64,000 nt of DNA from Paraphoma chrysanthemicola. Its lineage: Eukaryota > Ascomycota > Dothideomycetes > Pleosporales > Phaeosphaeriaceae. Positions 10,826 through 22,396 of this stretch are shown here, one piece after another; the stretch's first letter is position 1, and every line of letters begins with the position of its first letter. Made by a program: the position numbers and the translations under genes. The notes beneath the pieces are model-generated. The model saw nothing but the letters and a program-made list of their open reading frames with translations, ran no database searches and had not been told where the DNA came from. The DNA lies in the NCBI GenBank assembly GCA_020744225.1, contig JAGMWG010000017.1, forward strand, positions 1,178,001 to 1,242,000, in the 5' to 3' direction.

Positions 10826-12054
10826 ATGCCTTTCTCCAAGATTGAACAACTTCCGGTAGAGCTTCTACAACCTATCTTCCTTTCCTCTGGTTGCAGCATT
10901 GCGCTACTCAAGGCGTCGCCCACAGTCAGCGCAAAGCTGTCGAGCAGATTCGTCTATGATGCCGCCTGCGATCAGTACCTCAAGAATGTACTAGACGGCC
11001 GTACGCAGCAAGCCGAGGGTCAAACAGTCATCTTCGCAAGCAGATGGATGACCTGGTCCTATCTCAAGTCGTGGATCTTGAAGGCATTCGAGCAAAAGGG
11101 CTGCTTGTGCGGCATGACGCCGGATGAGGGCTGCTTCGACGCTCAATGGCCGCCCAGCTTCGAGGATGCTACCGGAATGGTTTTCTCACGCAGCCATCTT
11201 CCTCGACTTGCCTTTGTAAGAGGGCGCATCCCTAAAAAGTTGTTGACTGGACCGTGGACTTCGGACAACGTCCAATTCCTGCGCTTTCTACTTTGGATTA
11301 CTAGCATGACTGTCTTTTGGGACGAAGAGTCTCGAATGTTAGCCCGCGAGGGAAGACGACGAGCTGTACTGGAGAAAAATCTTGAAGCCGTCGAACTATT
11401 CAACCACAATCGCAGACTAGGAAAGACGGCCACACTTTCTTCGGTCCGCTTCGCCGTGTTCGAAGGTGGCTGCGATCGATCGATCGTTTACGATACAATG
11501 TATACCGCACAGAGATGGGGCTCAGGTATTTCTTGGGAATGTGCTGAACTCGACGCGTGGTGTGCACAGCGTATGAAGAACGGTGATCCAAAGGGATTGT
11601 GGTTGAAGACCAAGCTAGAAGAGGTACGTGCGCCATCGCGACCTGGAAAGGTCTACCAAGGCGCGGGTATAGGCTACAAACACCTCCCCAGCGGAGAGCT
11701 CGATCCGATCGCAGGAGACTATGATGGTGGAGTCATTGATCGGCTGTGCGTCAAGCAGGATAAATGGAATCAGGTAGGTCACTTTCTTCCATACTTTCAA
11801 CGCCCCTGCAGTTGCTTGCTGGACTCGGTAACATCGAAATATGGCGACCTTCCGGCGACATCGGCAATCCAAAGGAAGAAGACGTTCGGCTGCACTGGAT
11901 ATTGTCAGGAGCACCCGCAGGCCTTTACATGATTAGAGCGCAGAGAATGGCACTCGACGTGTACCTGTCCCACTCAGCGAACCCTGCAAGAGTCAGAACA
12001 GATTTGGTGTGGTTACAACGGACGATCACGGTCATGCAGCCACGACCTGGATGA
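10826..12054 (+). CDS. F-box-type protein of unknown target
   Basis: The N-terminus MPFSKIEQLPVELLQPIFL has the spacing of a fungal F-box (LPxELLxxIF), suggesting an adaptor of an SCF ubiquitin ligase; nothing else identifies the substrate. Exon 1 is 10826-11773 and exon 2 11812-12054, together 396 aa. The intron is only 38 nt (GTAGGT to CCTGCAG), short even for fungi. Splicing restores a coherent frame (LLAGLGNIEIWRPSGDIG), whereas read-through gives unconvincing sequence that stops at 11932. The middle is rich in Trp, Arg and charged residues, as in other fungal F-box proteins of 350-450 aa. The upstream in-frame extension to 10649 is ignored because F-box homology begins at 10826. Confidence 0.65.
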
Positions 12055-12329
12055 CACATCGCTAGTGCGATACCTACCTGCGGTGTGCAATCTGCAGCGA
12101 GGTTACATACTACCCCAAGGTCATGAATTATTCTAGCCCTCCGGTGCTGTAGCACAATCTGCCTAGTAATTGCTCAGAGCTACGCAACCAGTATCGAAGC
12201 AATCGCATTCATCTGGATAGTCACTCCATACCGAGGTCATACCGAAGTAGCATCGACGTGTAGCTGCTGACAATCTCCAAGAGGAAACGCAGGCTGCCCC
12301 GTCCCAGAGTTGGGTGGCACCCTGCTCGC

Positions 12330-13800
12330 AGGTCATATACCTATGGTCTTCTATTTGGCAGAGGGAATGGCGATATTTGGGATCATTCAGCATTTGCAAC
12401 CCCGTTCAAGCTTCGTGTCCTTCCAATCAACCCGCCTGATCGTCGCCTGGAGTTGTGGAAACCGGTATCAAAGGGTTCGATCGTAGCGAAGAAATCCTCT
12501 CATACCTAGGTAGTTCTGCTCCTAAGTGTACAGCTGCTTACCTTTTTCGAGGCCAAGATCCATCGGCCTTCGACGGGATGGCACATTATTGGATCCCGTT
12601 CTCCGCAACTGGCTCTAAGCAATGGCAGTATATGGCATCACTCAAGGTTCCAGAATGACTTCAAGCTTCGCGTACTCCGATATGATCTGCCAAATTTCCG
12701 CTTGGAGATGTGGACACCGGTCTCAAGAAAGACATCGATATCGTAATAGTTCATTGATAGTGGGCGGCGGATGTGAGACTACACAATCATCCAGAGAGTC
12801 AGGATCCCCAATGAAGAGGCGGCGCAAGCTTTCTACTATCTCAAACACTGAACATCTACGGACATCGTCATCAACTCATCCATGAGGGCCTTGGCCGCGA
12901 TTTGGTACCTCGTCCTTCAACAGGTGATTTTCCAGCGCGACAGCAATCTCAGCTTGCACGAAAATATGGTTCTAGGTCAACACCACCAATGCTTCCTTCT
13001 CGATCTTTCCCTGATTCCAGAGCACAGCCCATCGGTCTACACAACCTTCAACTACTTATTCCGCATGCTCCAAAACTGACACTTCTTCTTAAGACAATCA
13101 CTGGTGACCCAGAAGGCATGTCGTTTCGACACGCTCATTCAGCCAGGCGAATAAGAAGAAGGCTTGACTACGGGCAGCTTGACATTCATCATCAATACGG
13201 ACGCATTTGGTTCCGGATTGCTTGGATTCCAGACGCGGATTATATTTTCTCAGCATATCCAGTTATGGTTTCAATGCAGTCCGTCGCGGAATTGCAAGCG
13301 AAGAAAGAGGCTCGGCTTGCCAAAATGAGAAAGAGATGGGAGATGTGGGCGCTTGGGCGTGGAGCTGTAGGAGCCTGATATGAGACACTCAAATGAAAAG
13401 CAGACAAGGAAAAGCGTGTAACCCAGAAGTACTTACAGACTTGCTCAACCAAGTCGAGGACCACTATTTCTGGATCATAACACAGCATTCACCATCGACC
13501 TGGCTCTCCTTATATTCAGAAATACCACATCCAGTTCACGCATCAGCTGACACAATCAAGGAGAATCGTCAATTCGGCTGGTTCTGCCAGATTGGCCGCG
13601 GTCCTAAAACAGGCCTACACTACATCACACGAAACGACCTTGGCGCCTTTTGGACCTATTCTCACGGCTCGCATCACGCCATCCGAGGAACTGCTGAATA
13701 TGCACTTCGGCGCAGTTTTCCTTTTTGGTACGACATGTGGATCCCTGACTCGAAGTGTCAGGGCATAGGTGGGTGTACTTGTGTAGGACCAGAGGGATAA
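12330..13800 (+). pseudogene. Degenerate coding region with an internal protein repeat
   Basis: I cannot build one open gene here, yet parts look coding. Two stretches, about 12365-12475 and 12615-12735, encode similar peptides: NGDIWDHSAF...FKLRVL...RLELWKPVS and NGSIWHHSRF...FKLRVL...RLEMWTPVS. Both then run into stops. Further on, 12850-13378 is open in one frame (SRSTPPMLPSRSFPDSRAQ, then ELQAKKEARLAKMRKRWEMW, a likely helix). A different frame, 13393-13800, encodes about 135 residues containing NRQFGWFCQIGRGPKTGLHY. The pieces may be exons of one gene with unclear junctions, or decaying duplicates related to the F-box-type gene just upstream. I do not recognise a family. Confidence 0.35.
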
Positions 13801-13866
13801 AGCAGACTGGCTGCATGGAACGGGTGGAATTTGAAAGCGAGGCCGAATTGTATGATGCTTGGTGGA

Positions 13867-14546
13867 CTATAGTTTACTCTTTTCTTCTCTTCCTAGAAAA
13901 CCCGCGATCGGACGAATCTTGACTTTTTCTTGTGCATCCGCGATTTTGCTTCCTGCAGACGACTTCTCGAAAGCTGTGTAATCATCCCATGTGCTGAACA
14001 CGTATTCCACTCTTACACCCTTTGTCTCTGGATCTTCGACCACGATAGTTGCGTTTACACCCTTAGCACTCTCCACTCCTTGGCTATATGAATTCACGTC
14101 GCTAGAAGTACTGTGAAGTAATACAACAGCCGGATTTGCCTCAACTGATAGCGGCGCTCCGGAGACTTTCTTAGATCGGATAGGACAATTGTGCACTTCT
14201 GGTGCTCCGCCGAGAACATCGCCCGTAGTAAATAAATCAATCAAGTCTTTGACAGGTTGGGTGGCAAGATGTGCGTCGCTGGCTGCTTGATCCGCGTACC
14301 TAGAATCATTAATCAATACTTGGATTTTTCCTTCCCAGAAATCTTGATATAGGAAAACACGTACTCTTCAATCATATAAATCTCATTCCCAGCCGCATCG
14401 TCAACAGGTAGTGCGCAAACATATTGCAAGACTTCGGGCTCGTTTGGCGTAGTAAATGCGATGATGGCGCGGAATGCGTCGATGGCTTTGCTGCGCGAGG
14501 ACGTATCTTTGAACACCAGGCGCGCGGTGGTGAGGATGCCTGACAT
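13867..14546 (-). CDS. ABM-domain (dimeric alpha-beta barrel) protein
   Basis: Probable antibiotic-biosynthesis-monooxygenase-like ferredoxin-fold protein, possibly with two ABM repeats; the substrate is unknown and some members are not enzymes. Exon 1 (14546-14365) and exon 2 (14299-13867) sum to 615 nt, 204 aa. The first half carries LQYVCALPVDD, then YMIEEYADQAASDAHLATQP, the usual strand-helix pattern in which the protein partner or flavin-independent active site sits. The second half repeats the idea with VRVEYVFSTWDDYTAFEKS. The intron uses a consensus GTACGT donor at 14364 and restores EEYADQ. No signal peptide. It is divergent from the methyltransferase-like gene at 14954. Confidence 0.7.
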
Positions 14547-14953
14547 AATTTTTGGAGTGTTTGCTTTCGTTATCGAATTCGATTGAAAGGTCTAATAACC
14601 GCGGCCTTTGATGGCTTTTGTTAACGAGTACACTGGCACGACTGGGTCATGGTAGTCCCCGCTGTGTCGGAAATGCTGATTCCGAGATTCGGAACAAGGT
14701 ATCCGCATTTTGCACCATGGTGTTGAAAACTACTACATCTCAGCATGTAACCTCTTAGCAGCGTGTCAAACGAGTCATTAGCTCCCCCAGCGTACATTCA
14801 TTCTAGTCGACGTTAATTTAGAGTCCCTGCACAAGCCCATCGCGTCCCCACGTGCACCCGCGTATCATGACATCACCACCCTCGCGCCTTCTCCACGTCT
14901 CCCAACGCGCCTCCAAGCCCATCCCAATGCCACATCTCTAACCCAAACCATCC
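14547..14953. other. Divergent promoter region
   Basis: 407 bp between the ABM-like gene (minus) and the methyltransferase-like gene (plus). No coding sequence; C-rich pyrimidine tracts precede 14954 as is common before fungal starts. Confidence 0.5.
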
Positions 14954-15928
14954 ATGTCCTTCTCACGTTGCACCCACTTCCTCCGTCCAATCAAACAACC
15001 CTTCATACGAACATACTCCCGCAAACTCCCAACCAACTACTTCTCCCTCATCGGCATGTCCTCCGCCGCCGCACTCAGTACATCCGCCACCGCGTTCCCT
15101 GCACAAACATACCAGCCCAGCTACGACACCTGGCCGTATCATGAAGACGATTTCACGCGTTACGACGAGACCGATGATGCGGATTTTTACCGTCAACCAC
15201 GATTGGTAACGCACATTGACGACGCATCTATCGAGCGCTTGACAGACTACTACGACACTGTATTACCGCCCAAGGGCCGGATTCTGGATATGTGCACGAG
15301 CTGGAAGAGTTTCTACCCATCTGCGCACAAAGGAGCTGTGCAAAGAAAAGAACTCGAAGTATTTGGTGTGGGACTGAATGCAGCGGAAATGGAACTCAAT
15401 GGCCTATTTCAAGATACGCAGCATTGGCGTGTGCTGGATTTGAATAAGGCGCCGTATGATGTCCGTGCTGGATGGCCTGATTTCAAAGACAAGGGGGAAG
15501 GGGAGCTGGTGTTTGATGCAGTGACGTGTGTAGTGAGTATCGATTATTTGGTCAAGCCTAGAGAAGTATGTCGGAATCTACTCGCCGCCACAAAAGAAGG
15601 CGGACAAGTGCATCTTGTTATAAGTAATCGGTGTTTCCCGAATAAAGTCGTGCGGAGATGGATGATGTTGTCGGAGAAAGGGAGGCTGGAATTGGTTGGT
15701 GGTGAGTCGAGAACATTTCTATGATGGTACTTCTGCATATTGACTTGGTTAGACTATCTTCACTTCTCGGGCTGGAAAGATGTTGAGATTGTGGATTTGT
15801 GCGCACGGGATGAGAGCGGGATGCGGATCACGGACGATCATGGCACTGTGCTGAGTCGCTCGTCAGGATTGCCGGGACATTTGGATCCATTGTGGGTGGT
15901 GAGGGGGACGAAACGAACAGACTCTTGA
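14954..15928 (+). CDS. Methyltransferase-like protein, possibly mitochondrial
   Basis: SAM-dependent methyltransferase-type (class I, methyltransferase-11-like) fold by appearance. Exon 1 14954-15701 and exon 2 15753-15928 give 307 aa. GRILDMCTSWKSFYP occupies the place of the SAM-binding glycine loop, VFGVGLNAAEM follows, then RVLDLNKAPYD and FDAVTCVVSIDYLVKPREV as in motif IV, and HLVISNRCFPNKVVRRW. The glycine loop is altered, so catalysis is not certain. The first 33 residues (Arg/Ser/Thr-rich, no acidic residues) resemble a mitochondrial presequence; a second ATG at 15056 would omit them. Intron GTGAGT...TTAG restores GDYLHFSGWKDVE. Confidence 0.75.
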
Positions 15929-16223
15929 TTCCGATTGTACACCTAACGCACATAGCAAGTTCTAATTAACACTGTGCAATGACAGATGCATTGCCATTTC
16001 ATCCTTCAAAAGGTCGTGTATTAATAAGTATAGTCATGACTGGTTCTATCTACAATACACAAATCAGCTCTCGAGAACGAGTACAAAGTTGGAGCGATTG
16101 ACAAGCTTGAACGCTAGCAACAAGCAGTTCGAAACCCCACCACCACCATATCATTTCAGCACGCCCTCGTCATTATCTTGCTTCCATAGCCCATAACCGT
16201 CATCTTGTCAAAAAGAAGAATAT

Positions 16224-17766
16224 TTACGACTTGGTCACGCCCTTGCGTTGCTTGATACGTGCGCCAATCGAGCCCTGATCCTGCGCCTTGGTCGCGCGCT
16301 CTGGCGTCTGTGCAGCATCTTCAAGCGCACCCTTGACTCCGTTTGCGGCGCCATTGCTCTGCTCGACTTCCTTCTTCCTCTCCTCCAACTCATCTTCACT
16401 CGGCTCGTATTCGCTCCTGTCGTCGTCTGCATCCTTGTACACAATGAACCTGTACGCGATCCTCAAAATGAAGAAGAACCAGAACAGGTTGACCAATTGT
16501 AGCAGTGCCAAAAGCGTGAAGCTGATGTATTGCGAGATCCAGCACTTGTATTGCTGGGTGACCCAGTTGAGCTCGTAGGGGCCGACGGTGGTGAAGTCGG
16601 TGAGGATGGAGTAGAGGAGCTTGAGGTTGATGTAGTGACGCAGGTAGCCCCAGATGACCATGAAGAGGAAGAAGTAGGGACCGACGAAGGGGGCGTCGAC
16701 GTAGTTGAGGCACTTTGAGGTCTATCTGGTGTTAGCGCAGTTGTAGAGTGCAGGAAAGTTGTACCTACCGCCAAAAAGAAGTCGGAAATGTCATGGGTGA
16801 TGTACACGGCGATACCCATGTAGGCAAAGTGGAAGCGGTAGCTGCACCAGATCAATGCTATCGTGATGATGTGATGTCCAACCAACTCTTTGAAATCCTT
16901 GCGCGGCTTCTCGAGCATGAGAACCAGCACAATGGCTTGCTGCGACCAGTAGCTTGCCTGCAGCAGATAGTATGCCTTGAACACAGCCTCGTGGGTCCTG
17001 TGCGGGAAGCCCTCGTACATGCCGATGGTGTTGAAGTACCACACGGGCGTGCGCGACATGACCCACACGCCAAACGGTCCATAGAGGCCAAAGTACAGTG
17101 CGGTGTAGGCCTGCTCCATGAAGCGCGATTGCTTGGCGCGCTTCTTGATGCCATAGTGGAGTGCGATAGGTCGTAGCAGGCGCTGCATGCAGAACTCGCG
17201 AGTGAAGGTCAAGACGATGACGTAGAAGCCCACGAACGCAAAGTCGCGTGCTCCCTTGCCATAGTGTGTCGGGCCATTCGGGTCTGCGCGTACGGATTCG
17301 GGGATCAGAGGATCGTTGGGATCAAGCGGGTATGAGAGGAACAGGCATGCGGCAATGGGGTTCGACGGGTGCGGGTAGACGAAGTACAGCGACACGATGA
17401 AGAGGGTGAGGATAAGCGGGCCGAGCCACGTGTGTCGTATACACGAGCGCTTTAGCTTGGAGAGGGCGCGGCGCACTGTGCGGCGCTTGGAGCGGCGGGC
17501 GGGCTTGTCTGACTTCTGTGCAGGCGTGAGCGCAAGTTGCGGAGGGCCGCGGGGATGCCATGGGAGTCGCATACCGTTGTGTCGAAGACCGCTGGGCTGT
17601 TGAGCGGCGGCGTGCCTTTCCTGCCCGTCGCGAACGATGGCACATCAACGTCGCCGGGAATCTCTCCTCCCAGTCCGCTCGACTTTCTCCGCCGTCGCGC
17701 TCCATTGCTGCTGCTGTGGCTGTTCTTCGCAGGTGCGCCCTGCAGCGCTGGGAAGGGCTCTGACAT
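16224..17766 (-). CDS. LAG1: Ceramide synthase (LAG1/LAC1 family)
   Basis: Acyl-CoA-dependent N-acylation of sphingoid bases in the endoplasmic reticulum membrane. Exons 17766-17575, 17515-16769 and 16721-16224 sum to 1437 nt (478 aa), the usual fungal length. The TLC domain shows the Lag motif histidine pair HHIITIALIW (about residues 278-279) and THDISDFFLA, plus several hydrophobic segments (LILTLFIVSLYFVY, FAFVGFYVIVLTF, WVTQQYKCWISQYISFTLLALL). The N-terminus is long, polar and Arg/Ser-rich. The C-terminus is acidic (DADDDRSEYEPSEDELEE), as in yeast Lag1/Lac1 where it is phosphorylated. Intron 1 (59 nt) and intron 2 (47 nt) are GT-AG. Confidence 0.93.
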
Positions 17767-18387
17767 GGGGAGGGAACGCTACAAAATGGGGACTAAGTGC
17801 TAACGGAGGTGCAAACGAGGTATACTGGTGGCTTGGACCCTGCTGGATGTTGTGTTGAGGAATAAATATCACTGCCCTCCTCTCCGTAATTTGCGGTCGG
17901 CGTTGCCAAGCTCTCCGGGGATCCGCTCGATTCCCGCTCAAATTGGCCGATCGTGATCAAGGAGGTTTAGGTCAGCACGCCGCTATTCCCACGTGATTAC
18001 CGCCCCTGAAGCCGGCACTTCAAGCCTCGTCAGAGTTGCTGGGCTGAAAAGATGGTGGTCACAATCATGAATTTCCCCTAGTACTACGCCACAGGAGTGG
18101 CACCGACAGAGTGTCGTCAGATTGGCCCAGATATTCTCCAATGAAACGAATTGTTAGCATTACGCCATCTATTTGAAGATCAACGCAGCCTTAAGGAAAG
18201 GAAGATGCTCCAGATCGTCACGCACCGTTCAAGCCATCGCTTCTGAAGCCCGCACAGTCACAACAGCGAGCATGGCCGCAAAGCACACCCTATATAATCG
18301 CGTCAACGCCTCAAGCGTATCGCGAGGTCCTTTGCTTTTCTCCCTATACGTTCTCACACGACTCCAGCCTACTGGAAGGTCAGCATT
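17767..18387. other. Divergent intergenic region, no gene seen
   Basis: Between the ceramide synthase start (minus) and the chitin-binding gene start (plus). TATATAA at about 18291-18297 is a possible TATA element for the latter. Confidence 0.4.
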
Positions 18388-19834
18388 ATGCGGACAGTCC
18401 TGATCTGGGCGGCTACGGCCTTTGTAGCTATTACTGCTCAGCAAGTGAGCACGAATGGCCGCTGTGGGATCGGTTTTAGCAATCGCGTATGCAGAGGCTC
18501 ATATGGAAACTGCTGTTCCAGTAAGTTGAGAATATACCGGATTGCTCTACATGCTATATTTTAATGCATGTACTAGATACAACTATTGCGGTAGTACATC
18601 AGGGGAGAATCCTGCTGCAACAGGCATGCTCACGAGGTAACATTCTAAACTGTTAGTAGGACACTGCGGAACTGGCTGTCAACCAAACTTCAGCACTTGC
18701 TCCGCCTCTCGTTCTTCGACTCTCCTAACTTCAAGTATTCCTAGCACCCGGTCTTCGTTCGTTACTACATCAAGCACACGCAGTTCATCTATTCCCATTG
18801 CGTCCCCTGTCAACCAAGTCTCCAAGATTGGACGCTGTGGCTATTCCAACGGTGCTGTAAGCGGCTTCACTTGTTAGGGATCAGCATATGGAAATTGCTG
18901 TAGCCAGTACTCCTATTGGTAGATCACCACCTTATATCTGCTTACTTCGATGCTGATACTTTCCAATAGTGGCTCTACGTCAGGATACTGTGGAACAGGT
19001 TGCCAACCTGGGTTTGGAACTTGCTCAGGCATATCTTCGTCAGTGCGATCATCGTCTAGCACATCGTTGAAGCCCTCGTCCACCACCTCATCATCGACAC
19101 GAACCTCCTCTGCATCAAGCTCAACCAGTCCCGTAGCGTCCTCGACCCAGGTCAGCTTGTCGGCTGCAACGTCTAGCGCAGCCACCAGTTCATACCTTTC
19201 AACCACCTCCTCAGCATCGTTTTCACCTCCCTCCTCCGCCTCAAGCACCATCTCAAGCGAAGCATCAACCACAACCCCATCCCCAACACCAATCGACCCA
19301 ATCCCATCGTCCCCCTCCTCAACACCACTCCCAAGCCCCACACCACCCGCACCGCCCCTCCAACTCGTCACAAACCCCAGCTTCGAACTCGGCACCGGCC
19401 CAGACCCAACCTCATGGACCATCGAACGCCTGTACATCATCGACGCCGCCGCCAGCGGCCGCTTCGCCAGCAACCCGCGCACAGGAACCTACGCGATCCG
19501 CGGCCGCGGCCAGCTCGGCGGCGGCTACGACGTGACGCTCAGCCAGACCATGACCGTCGTACCTGGATCTTCGTACAATATCGAAGTATTTGCCAAGCAA
19601 ACCACCGCGGGGTTCTGTTCCGTGAGTATCTACCTGGGCGATCGAGCGGTTCGCGAATTTGCGCCGCCGGGGACGACGTATACGAGTATTTCGGCGGCTG
19701 TGGATATCGGGGTGCAGGAGGCGGTGCAGCAGGTTTTGCTGGTTGATGGGGCGTGTAGTTTGCCGAGTGGGGGGAGTGCGGCGGAGATGTATGATTTGTT
19801 TATTGATGATGTTAGTATGACGGTAGTTGTGTAA
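18388..19834 (+). pseudogene. Secreted chitin-binding (hevein-type) protein gene, apparently broken
   Basis: The design is clear: signal peptide MRTVLIWAATAFVAITAQQ, a first hevein-type chitin-binding domain (GRCGIGFSNRVCRGSYGNCCS...YNYCGSTSG...HCGTGC, interrupted by one or two introns), a Ser/Thr linker, a second domain (IGRCGYSNGA...GSAYGNCCSQYSYCGSTSGYCG after removal of an intron from about 18920 to 18968), a long Ser/Thr/Pro linker, and a C-terminal beta-sandwich-like module starting LVTNPSFELGTGPDPTSW. Two faults. TAG at 18875-18877 replaces a residue between the conserved Cys and GSAYGNCC of domain 2, and no canonical splice joins the halves of domain 1 in frame. The TAG could come from CAG by a C-to-T change. 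From 18950 onward the frame is open to 19834. Secreted chitin-binding proteins can shield hyphae or modify walls; whether this one is made is doubtful. Confidence 0.65.
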
Positions 19835-20109
19835 GTCAATCATAGTGTTGAGCGGAAAGCGCTTAAAGACAAAGAAGTCAGTTGGGTTTCTCTATTTGTA
19901 TGATTATTTGGTTGTTATCACTTGCACCAAAGTTTTGTGGGCCATTGGTGTATTTTAGCTTCTATGCTATTCTTTGTACAATGAGAGAGTCATGTGAACT
20001 AAAGCTATGGGTTGAAAAGCATTTACATGGAAGTGAACATATCTCTTCGGTCTCGGGAGCACAGGAATAACGCACTAGTCTTAAACCCTGTCATAGAATC
20101 CTCCGGTGC

Positions 20110-22098
20110 TTAGTCGTGGGGTCTCAGCTTACTCCCTGCCTGCATGCTCGAATTCTGCTTCAGGCTTCCCACGGCGGTCAGGGGCGCTCCATTGGCTCTC
20201 GGACCCGGAATTCTCTTCGCGCCGACGTCGTCCAGATTCCGCTTAAGCTCAGCAGTAGGCGTTCCCGTGCTGCTAGCGGTTGCTGTGCTGTCCATGCTGC
20301 CCTTGCGCGAGGACATGCCGTCCTTGCGCAGTAATCCTTTAATACCGCCAGCCTTTCGTGCTGGCAGCTCACCCTTCCCTGCTGTGGCAACATACAGCAA
20401 ATACTTCAGGTTTGGTAGGGTCTGTCGAATGTCGAGGGGTCGAAGCCCGAGCGCATTTGATAGGATCTCGATGTTCTTGTTCAGCAGGAACACGCCGTAC
20501 TCGAAGCGATACCGCACAACGCCCTTCATATACAGCGGGTATATCCGTGGGTTGTTCTGCGTGCTGTGTCCTATGGCAAGTGGATCTTCAATCGTGGATG
20601 CCGAGCCGTGCAAGGTGATTGGATAGGGCAGGCTGACAGACAGGTACGGCGAAAGCTGGCTCGTCACCTGAGCAACATAGCTGAGTGCTGCAGCTGTCAC
20701 TTCATCCTTTGCATCGTCGAATTCGGAATTAGGGAGCAGGAGCCCGCGTATGGTGAATGCGAGGGACTTCCCAGGTACTGGCTCGATCGGATACAGCTTG
20801 AGGAGGTCCTCGCACACTCGCCTGCGCTGACCCAAAAGGTCTTCATCCACCTTTGCAATTAGTTCTTTCATCTCCTTGCACTTTCCTCTCTGTTCTGGCA
20901 GGTCCGCATCCACCTGTGCTTGTTGCTCTTGGCCGGCTTTCATCTTCTGTCGCCGTTGCTCAATATTTGCCTTGAGCTCATCACGTCTCCTGCGCGCGAG
21001 GTTCACACGGCGCTTCTCAGCGTCCACTGCGGCCTGGACAGTGCGCAATGACTCCTCAGTCTCGGGGACCTGCTCAACGGCTCGGATTGAGTCTCTATTC
21101 GTTGCCAAGATGCTCTCGATTTCGTCCGCAATGCGATCCCGCGTGACCAGCGCGTCCTGAATGCAGTCATCGAGAGTCGAAAGCCGCATTAGTGCATCGT
21201 ACGATGATGATGTGAGTACGCGCCCGTCGGGGTGCTGCTTCGGAGGCGCTAGCGCTACCTGCCGCGCCCCGTCTCGCGTGGGCAGGTCGGTGAAGCTGGT
21301 GTAGATGCCGTCCGTCATGTGGAAGAGGACGCAATTCTGCGGTAGAGGATGTCGGAACGTCCCGAGCGACTTTCCAATGTATTGAAGGGACCTGAGCTGC
21401 ACAGTGTAGTCTATGAGGTACTGCCAAGCCGTCATACTTTCACTCTTTGCCCACACGCGAATGGTGAGCTTGTCGAGGCGAGTCACGCCAGGCCCGCAGG
21501 GTCCGAGATCAAAGAACTTGAAGTTGGGGTTCATGGCTTTCTCCGCGACTTCCGAAATATATACAGGCTGGTCATGCTTCTCCACGTGCAACGTAAAGAA
21601 GGTGTCCGCCATGCGATCTGCTGTGATGTCTTCGAGCTTCTTCTGGCGCGTCAGAGGGCTCGCGTTTGCCCACTCCATTGTCGTTCTTCGACGGAGCCCC
21701 TTGCCAAAGGTAGGTCGGACCGCTTTGGTAGGCGTGGTGGGCTCGCGCAGACTGCCATTGCCGAGTTGGCTTGAATTCTTGAATTTGAGGTCACTCGATG
21801 ACCGCGAATGCGCCAGGCCCTTGCTTTCCCGCAGCGCCAATGCCTTTGTGGGCGACTTCAACGTACTCGGAATGGCTTCATCGTCGATCGTCTTCCCGCG
21901 CGATCTTGACGGAGCCGAGTTGAGCGTGAGGTTTCGAATCGTGATGCCTTGGAGGTGCCTGAGCTTGCGGTTCTGGACGAATTAGATGGCCCCGCCAGAT
22001 TGTTACAGCAGTCAGGAACGCACATATGGAAGCAGCCATGGGCGCTCGCGAGGCGGAGGTGGTGCAGTATGGCCCGATGCCAGGATCAGCTCCGCCAT
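20110..22098 (-). CDS. VPS38: Vps38/UVRAG-like subunit of the class III PI3-kinase complex
   Basis: Subunit that directs the Vps34-Vps15-Vps30 kinase to endosomes, producing PI3P for vacuolar sorting. Exon 1 22098-22024 and exon 2 21972-20110 give 645 aa. The spliced N-terminus reads RPWLLPY then NRKLRHLQGITIRNLTL, the hallmark opening of fungal UVRAG/Atg14-domain proteins. A C2-like region follows (TFFTLHVEKHDQPVY, FKFFDLGPCGPG), then a coiled coil of about 100 residues with long Glu/Arg/Gln runs (about 315-415). After it comes a C-terminal domain (VPGKSLAFTIRGLLLPN, SYVAQVTSQLSPYLSVSLPYPI, YGVFLLNKNIEIL) and a disordered tail. Atg14 is the alternative, but the C2 segment and length favour Vps38/UVRAG. 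It shares a 298-bp divergent promoter with mL67. Confidence 0.85.
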
Positions 22099-22396
22099 GT
22101 TACGTAGCCGGTCGTGCTCTTGCAGCGCTGGGGACGAGGATTGCGCTGGCGGGTTGCGCGCTGGCCTATCGGTGCATGCTTTACTTCTATCACGGGCGCG
22201 TTGACAGACACCCTCCTGCAACACATGGTAGCATACAAGGAGTTTGAGGGAGTCAATGATTGTCAGGCGTCGTATTGGAGCGCGCGGAAGAGCAGCGCCA
22301 GCCGCGTTAGGCGTCCGTGCACCAGTTTGAACATTGAATCTTTTGAAGCCACCACCAGCGTCACGATCAATTGACATCGCCAGACCACCCGCGGCC

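Noticed and set aside
16120..16145. T-loop-like GTTCGAAAC suggesting a tRNA
   Set aside because: No pairing acceptor stem, D-arm or anticodon arm around it.
18950..19834. Independent gene starting at ATG 18950
   Set aside because: It starts in the intron splitting the second chitin-binding domain; the frame is the tail of the gene beginning at 18388.
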